Source: Planctomycetota bacterium
GTDB lineage: Bacteria; Planctomycetota; UBA1135; UBA2386
Assembly (NCBI GenBank): GCA_016794425.1
Contig: JAEUHR010000047.1
Span: 1 to 64,000 of the forward strand
Direction of reading: 5' to 3'
Length of the DNA stretch: 64,000 bases
The translations under genes were made by a program, and so were the position numbers. The notes below the pieces were generated by a model. It was given only the letters and a program-made list of their open reading frames with translations, was not told the origin of the DNA and did not search any database. Positions 62,092-64,000 of this stretch are shown piece by piece (position 1 is the first letter of the stretch; each line of letters opens with the position of its first letter).

Positions 62092-63381
62092 TCATCGCCC
62101 TTCCTCCGGCGCCGGCAACGGAAAGGACGCCGGCAGGTCGGCGTTGGTGTCGCGCTTCTGCTCCGACCACGGTGCGTCGAGCAGCGTGACGACCTTCTGG
62201 ATCGGTTCACCCTGGCCGTCGTCGCGCCAGGTCAGGGTCACGGTGTCACCGCCCAGTCGCGCACCGAGCAGCATCTGCAAGTGCGGGCCGTTCTGCACCT
62301 CGATGCCGTCGAGCGCGACGACGACGTCGCCCTTGCGCAGGCCGGCGGCGGCAGCGGCGCCGTCCTTCGGCGCGCCGGCGATCTTGGCGCCGGGGCCGAG
62401 GTGCGACGGCTCGAGGTGCACGCCGAGCCAGCCGCGCTGCAGCACCTGGCCCTGCTGCATGCGGGCCAGCAGGTCGGGAATGTCGGCGATCGTCACCGCG
62501 AAGCCGATGCCCGAGTCGTACCACTCGACGCCGGCGTTGCGGCCCGACGGCGACAGCGGCACCGCGATGCCGAGCACGCGGCCGTGCACGTCGACGACCG
62601 CGCCGCCGTAGTTCGCCGGCGACGTGTAGGCGTCGATCTGCAGCGCGCGGCCGTAGAGGCGCTTCTTCGCGCTGACGATGCCGAGGTGCACGGTCGGCTC
62701 GTCGGCGGCGAACGTGCGGCCGAGCGCGAACGCCCACTGCCCGACCGCGACCTCGGCCGGCGGCACGAAGGTCGGCACCGGCAGCCCTTCGGCGGCGATC
62801 TTCACCAGCGCGAGGCCGCGGCTGGTGTCCTCGCCGGCGCGTTCGGCGTGGAACGTGCCGCGCCCCGGCACCGTGATCAGCACCGTGGTCGGGTCGAAGT
62901 TCAGCGCGAAGCGCGACACCAGGATCCAGCCGTCGGCGGTCAGCACGACGCCGGTGGTCTTGCCGCGCGTCTGCTGGAAGCCTTCGGGCACCAGCGGCAG
63001 CTTCGGCTTCTTGTCCGCGTCGGGCTTCCGCTCGCCGTCCTTCGGCTCGCCGTCTTTCTTGTCGCCTTCGGGCACGGGTTCGCCCTCGGGCGCCGGCGGC
63101 TCCGGCTGCTCCGGCTGCTCCGGCGGCTCCGGCGGCTTCGCCTTCGGCGCCGGCCGCGGGCGCGGCGGGCCGTCGCCGTCGATCGGCACGTCGGGGCCGA
63201 GCACGCGGCGCGTGCCGCCGAACGTCTCGACCGTGACCACGAACGGCGCCGCGGCCGCGATCGCGCGCTGCAGCACGGGCTCGAGGTGTTGGAACTCGTC
63301 GGCGTCGACGCGCTGCTGTGCCGCTGCGGCGGCGCCGAGCAGCAGCGCCGCGACCACCGGGAGCGGACGGGCGGCGTTCAC
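62092..63381 (-). CDS. HtrA-like pseudoprotease with PDZ domain
   Basis: 429 residues from a GTG. Signal peptide to about residue 22 (LLLGAAAAAQ). A Pro/Glu/Lys-rich linker (residues about 75-125) is followed by a trypsin-like double barrel: TTGVVLTADGWILVSRFAL (where HtrA has NHVV), EDTSRGLALVKI (DLAV region), and DAYTSPANYGGAVVDVHG in place of GNSGGPL. The catalytic His, Asp and Ser are all replaced, the Ser by Tyr. A PDZ domain follows (AAAAAGLRKGDVVVALDGIEVQNGPHL). It is probably a chaperone-like or binding partner of the neighbouring copy, not a protease. Its start is coupled to that gene (GTGA). Confidence 0.85.
   Translation of the reverse strand: MNAARPLPVVAALLLGAAAAAQQRVDADEFQHLEPVLQRAIAAAAPFVVTVETFGGTRRVLGPDVPIDGDGPPRPRPAPKAKPPEPPEQPEQPEPPAPEGEPVPEGDKKDGEPKDGERKPDADKKPKLPLVPEGFQQTRGKTTGVVLTADGWILVSRFALNFDPTTVLITVPGRGTFHAERAGEDTSRGLALVKIAAEGLPVPTFVPPAEVAVGQWAFALGRTFAADEPTVHLGIVSAKKRLYGRALQIDAYTSPANYGGAVVDVHGRVLGIAVPLSPSGRNAGVEWYDSGIGFAVTIADIPDLLARMQQGQVLQRGWLGVHLEPSHLGPGAKIAGAPKDGAAAAAGLRKGDVVVALDGIEVQNGPHLQMLLGARLGGDTVTLTWRDDGQGEPIQKVVTLLDAPWSEQKRDTNADLPASFPLPAPEEGR
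63081..63142 (-). repeat. Short Pro/Glu-coding repeats in the HtrA-like linker
   Basis: Repeated units of about nine bases (CTCCGGCTG and variants such as CTCCGGCGG) encode PEQPEQPEPPEPP-like sequence in the linker. The array is likely slippage-prone and length-variable. Confidence 0.5.
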
Positions 63382-64000
63382 TTCGGTTCCTCCGCGAGCA
63401 CGAGCTCGCCGTCGACGATCTTGGTGCCGCGCTTCCAGACCAGTTTGACGGTCTGGCCGGCCGCGTAGCGCGCCAGCACGTCGCGGAACTCGCGGCAGGT
63501 GCGGATCGACCAGTCGTCGATGCGCACGATCAGGTCGTCGGGCCGCAGGCCGAGCTGCGCGGCCGGCGAGCCCGCGATCACGCGTTCGACGTAGGCCGGC
63601 GGCGACTGCCGGCCGGCCTGCTCGAACAGCACGACGCCGGTCCACGCCGGCACCTTCGTGACGACGGTCTGCTCGCGCCGCTCGCCGAGCACGTGCTGCT
63701 CCAGGTACGGCAGCAGGTCGCGCGTCGGGATCGCCGCCGACAGCATCGTGTTGGTCTCCTTGCTGTCGAGCAGCCGCAGGTTGAGCCCGATCCAGCGCCC
63801 GTCGAGCGTGAACAGCCCACCGCCGTAGTGGCCGGGGTTGTTGCACGCGTCGGTCAGGATCACGTCGCCGTCGTACTTCACGTCGGCCAGCCGGTAGCGC
63901 AGCGCCGTGTTGGCGCGGCCGACGACGACGCCGAACGTCGCGCTGACCTTCTCGGAGAACTCGGCGAGGCGGAACGCATTGCCGATCGACACCACGAACT
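63378..64000 (-). CDS. HtrA-like pseudoprotease, partial at right edge
   Basis: The N-terminus lies beyond the window; 207 or so residues are visible. VVSIGNAFRLAEFSEKVSATFG matches the strand and loop before the HtrA active-site barrel, and ILTDACNNPGHYGGGLFTLDG occupies the GNSGGPL position, again with Tyr instead of Ser. A PDZ domain near the C-terminus reads AYVERVIAGSPAAQLGLRPDDLIVRID. The frame continues to the edge. Together with the downstream coupled gene this forms a pair of serine-less HtrA-like proteins. Confidence 0.85.
   Translation of the reverse strand, partial: FVVSIGNAFRLAEFSEKVSATFGVVVGRANTALRYRLADVKYDGDVILTDACNNPGHYGGGLFTLDGRWIGLNLRLLDSKETNTMLSAAIPTRDLLPYLEQHVLGERREQTVVTKVPAWTGVVLFEQAGRQSPPAYVERVIAGSPAAQLGLRPDDLIVRIDDWSIRTCREFRDVLARYAAGQTVKLVWKRGTKIVDGELVLAEEPK

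Overview
The window is high-GC chromosomal DNA (roughly 70% by eye, G/C-ending codons nearly everywhere). Its content suggests a free-living member of the Planctomycetota: an ECF-like sigma factor coupled to a TPR-tailed Ser/Thr kinase, several single-pass proteins built from carboxypeptidase-regulatory-like beta-sandwich repeats, secreted beta-propeller paralogues, HtrA-like proteins, and many coupled gene pairs with ATGA/GTGA overlaps. The taxon is inferred from gene content only; no rRNA is present. Many starts are GTG or TTG and few genes have a strong Shine-Dalgarno sequence.

Layout. 1-17.3 kb: end of a DUF4920 gene, sigma factor plus kinase, secreted or anchored proteins, two tandem propeller paralogues each followed by a strong hairpin, a TrkH/TrkA potassium-uptake operon with an orphan membrane sensor, another propeller protein and a lipoprotein operon. 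17.5-23.8 kb: an accessory region. It holds a GNAT acetyltransferase, a visibly AT-richer tandem-methyltransferase gene, a PhoD-like phosphatase and a two-gene DprA-like/phosphoribosyltransferase module matching the ShosTA toxin-antitoxin/anti-phage architecture. The module is bracketed by 62-bp direct repeats and the region ends at a CAU tRNA gene. 23.9-44.9 kb: mostly housekeeping genes (inositol-phosphatase-like, ApaH-like, MurJ, SixA, NUDIX, YqeY, GyrA, CinA-like, MutY, FabI, MoxR) with membrane-anchored beta-sandwich proteins and a GT-C-like membrane protein. 45.0-45.2 kb: a strongly folded RNA ending in a textbook terminator, just upstream of a frataxin (cyaY) gene. 45.6-53.3 kb: a histidine kinase, a pseudouridine synthase, a degenerate NtrC-type regulator, and an ECF sigma/anti-sigma/RseB-like operon. 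53.5-57.4 kb: tRNA-Arg(CCG), an M61 peptidase, a double-CDGSH protein, lexA preceded by a small membrane-protein gene with its own promoter and LexA box, and a hemerythrin-like protein. 57.5-64.0 kb: a DnaQ-like exonuclease, a thioesterase, a CPBP protease, a BtuCDF-type uptake system, and two adjacent HtrA-like proteins that have lost the catalytic serine.

The strongest candidates for new biology are the repeat-bracketed ShosTA-like cassette, the SOS-type small membrane protein upstream of lexA, the folded RNA/attenuator before cyaY, and the paired pseudo-HtrA proteins. No CRISPR array, rRNA or intact insertion sequence was found.
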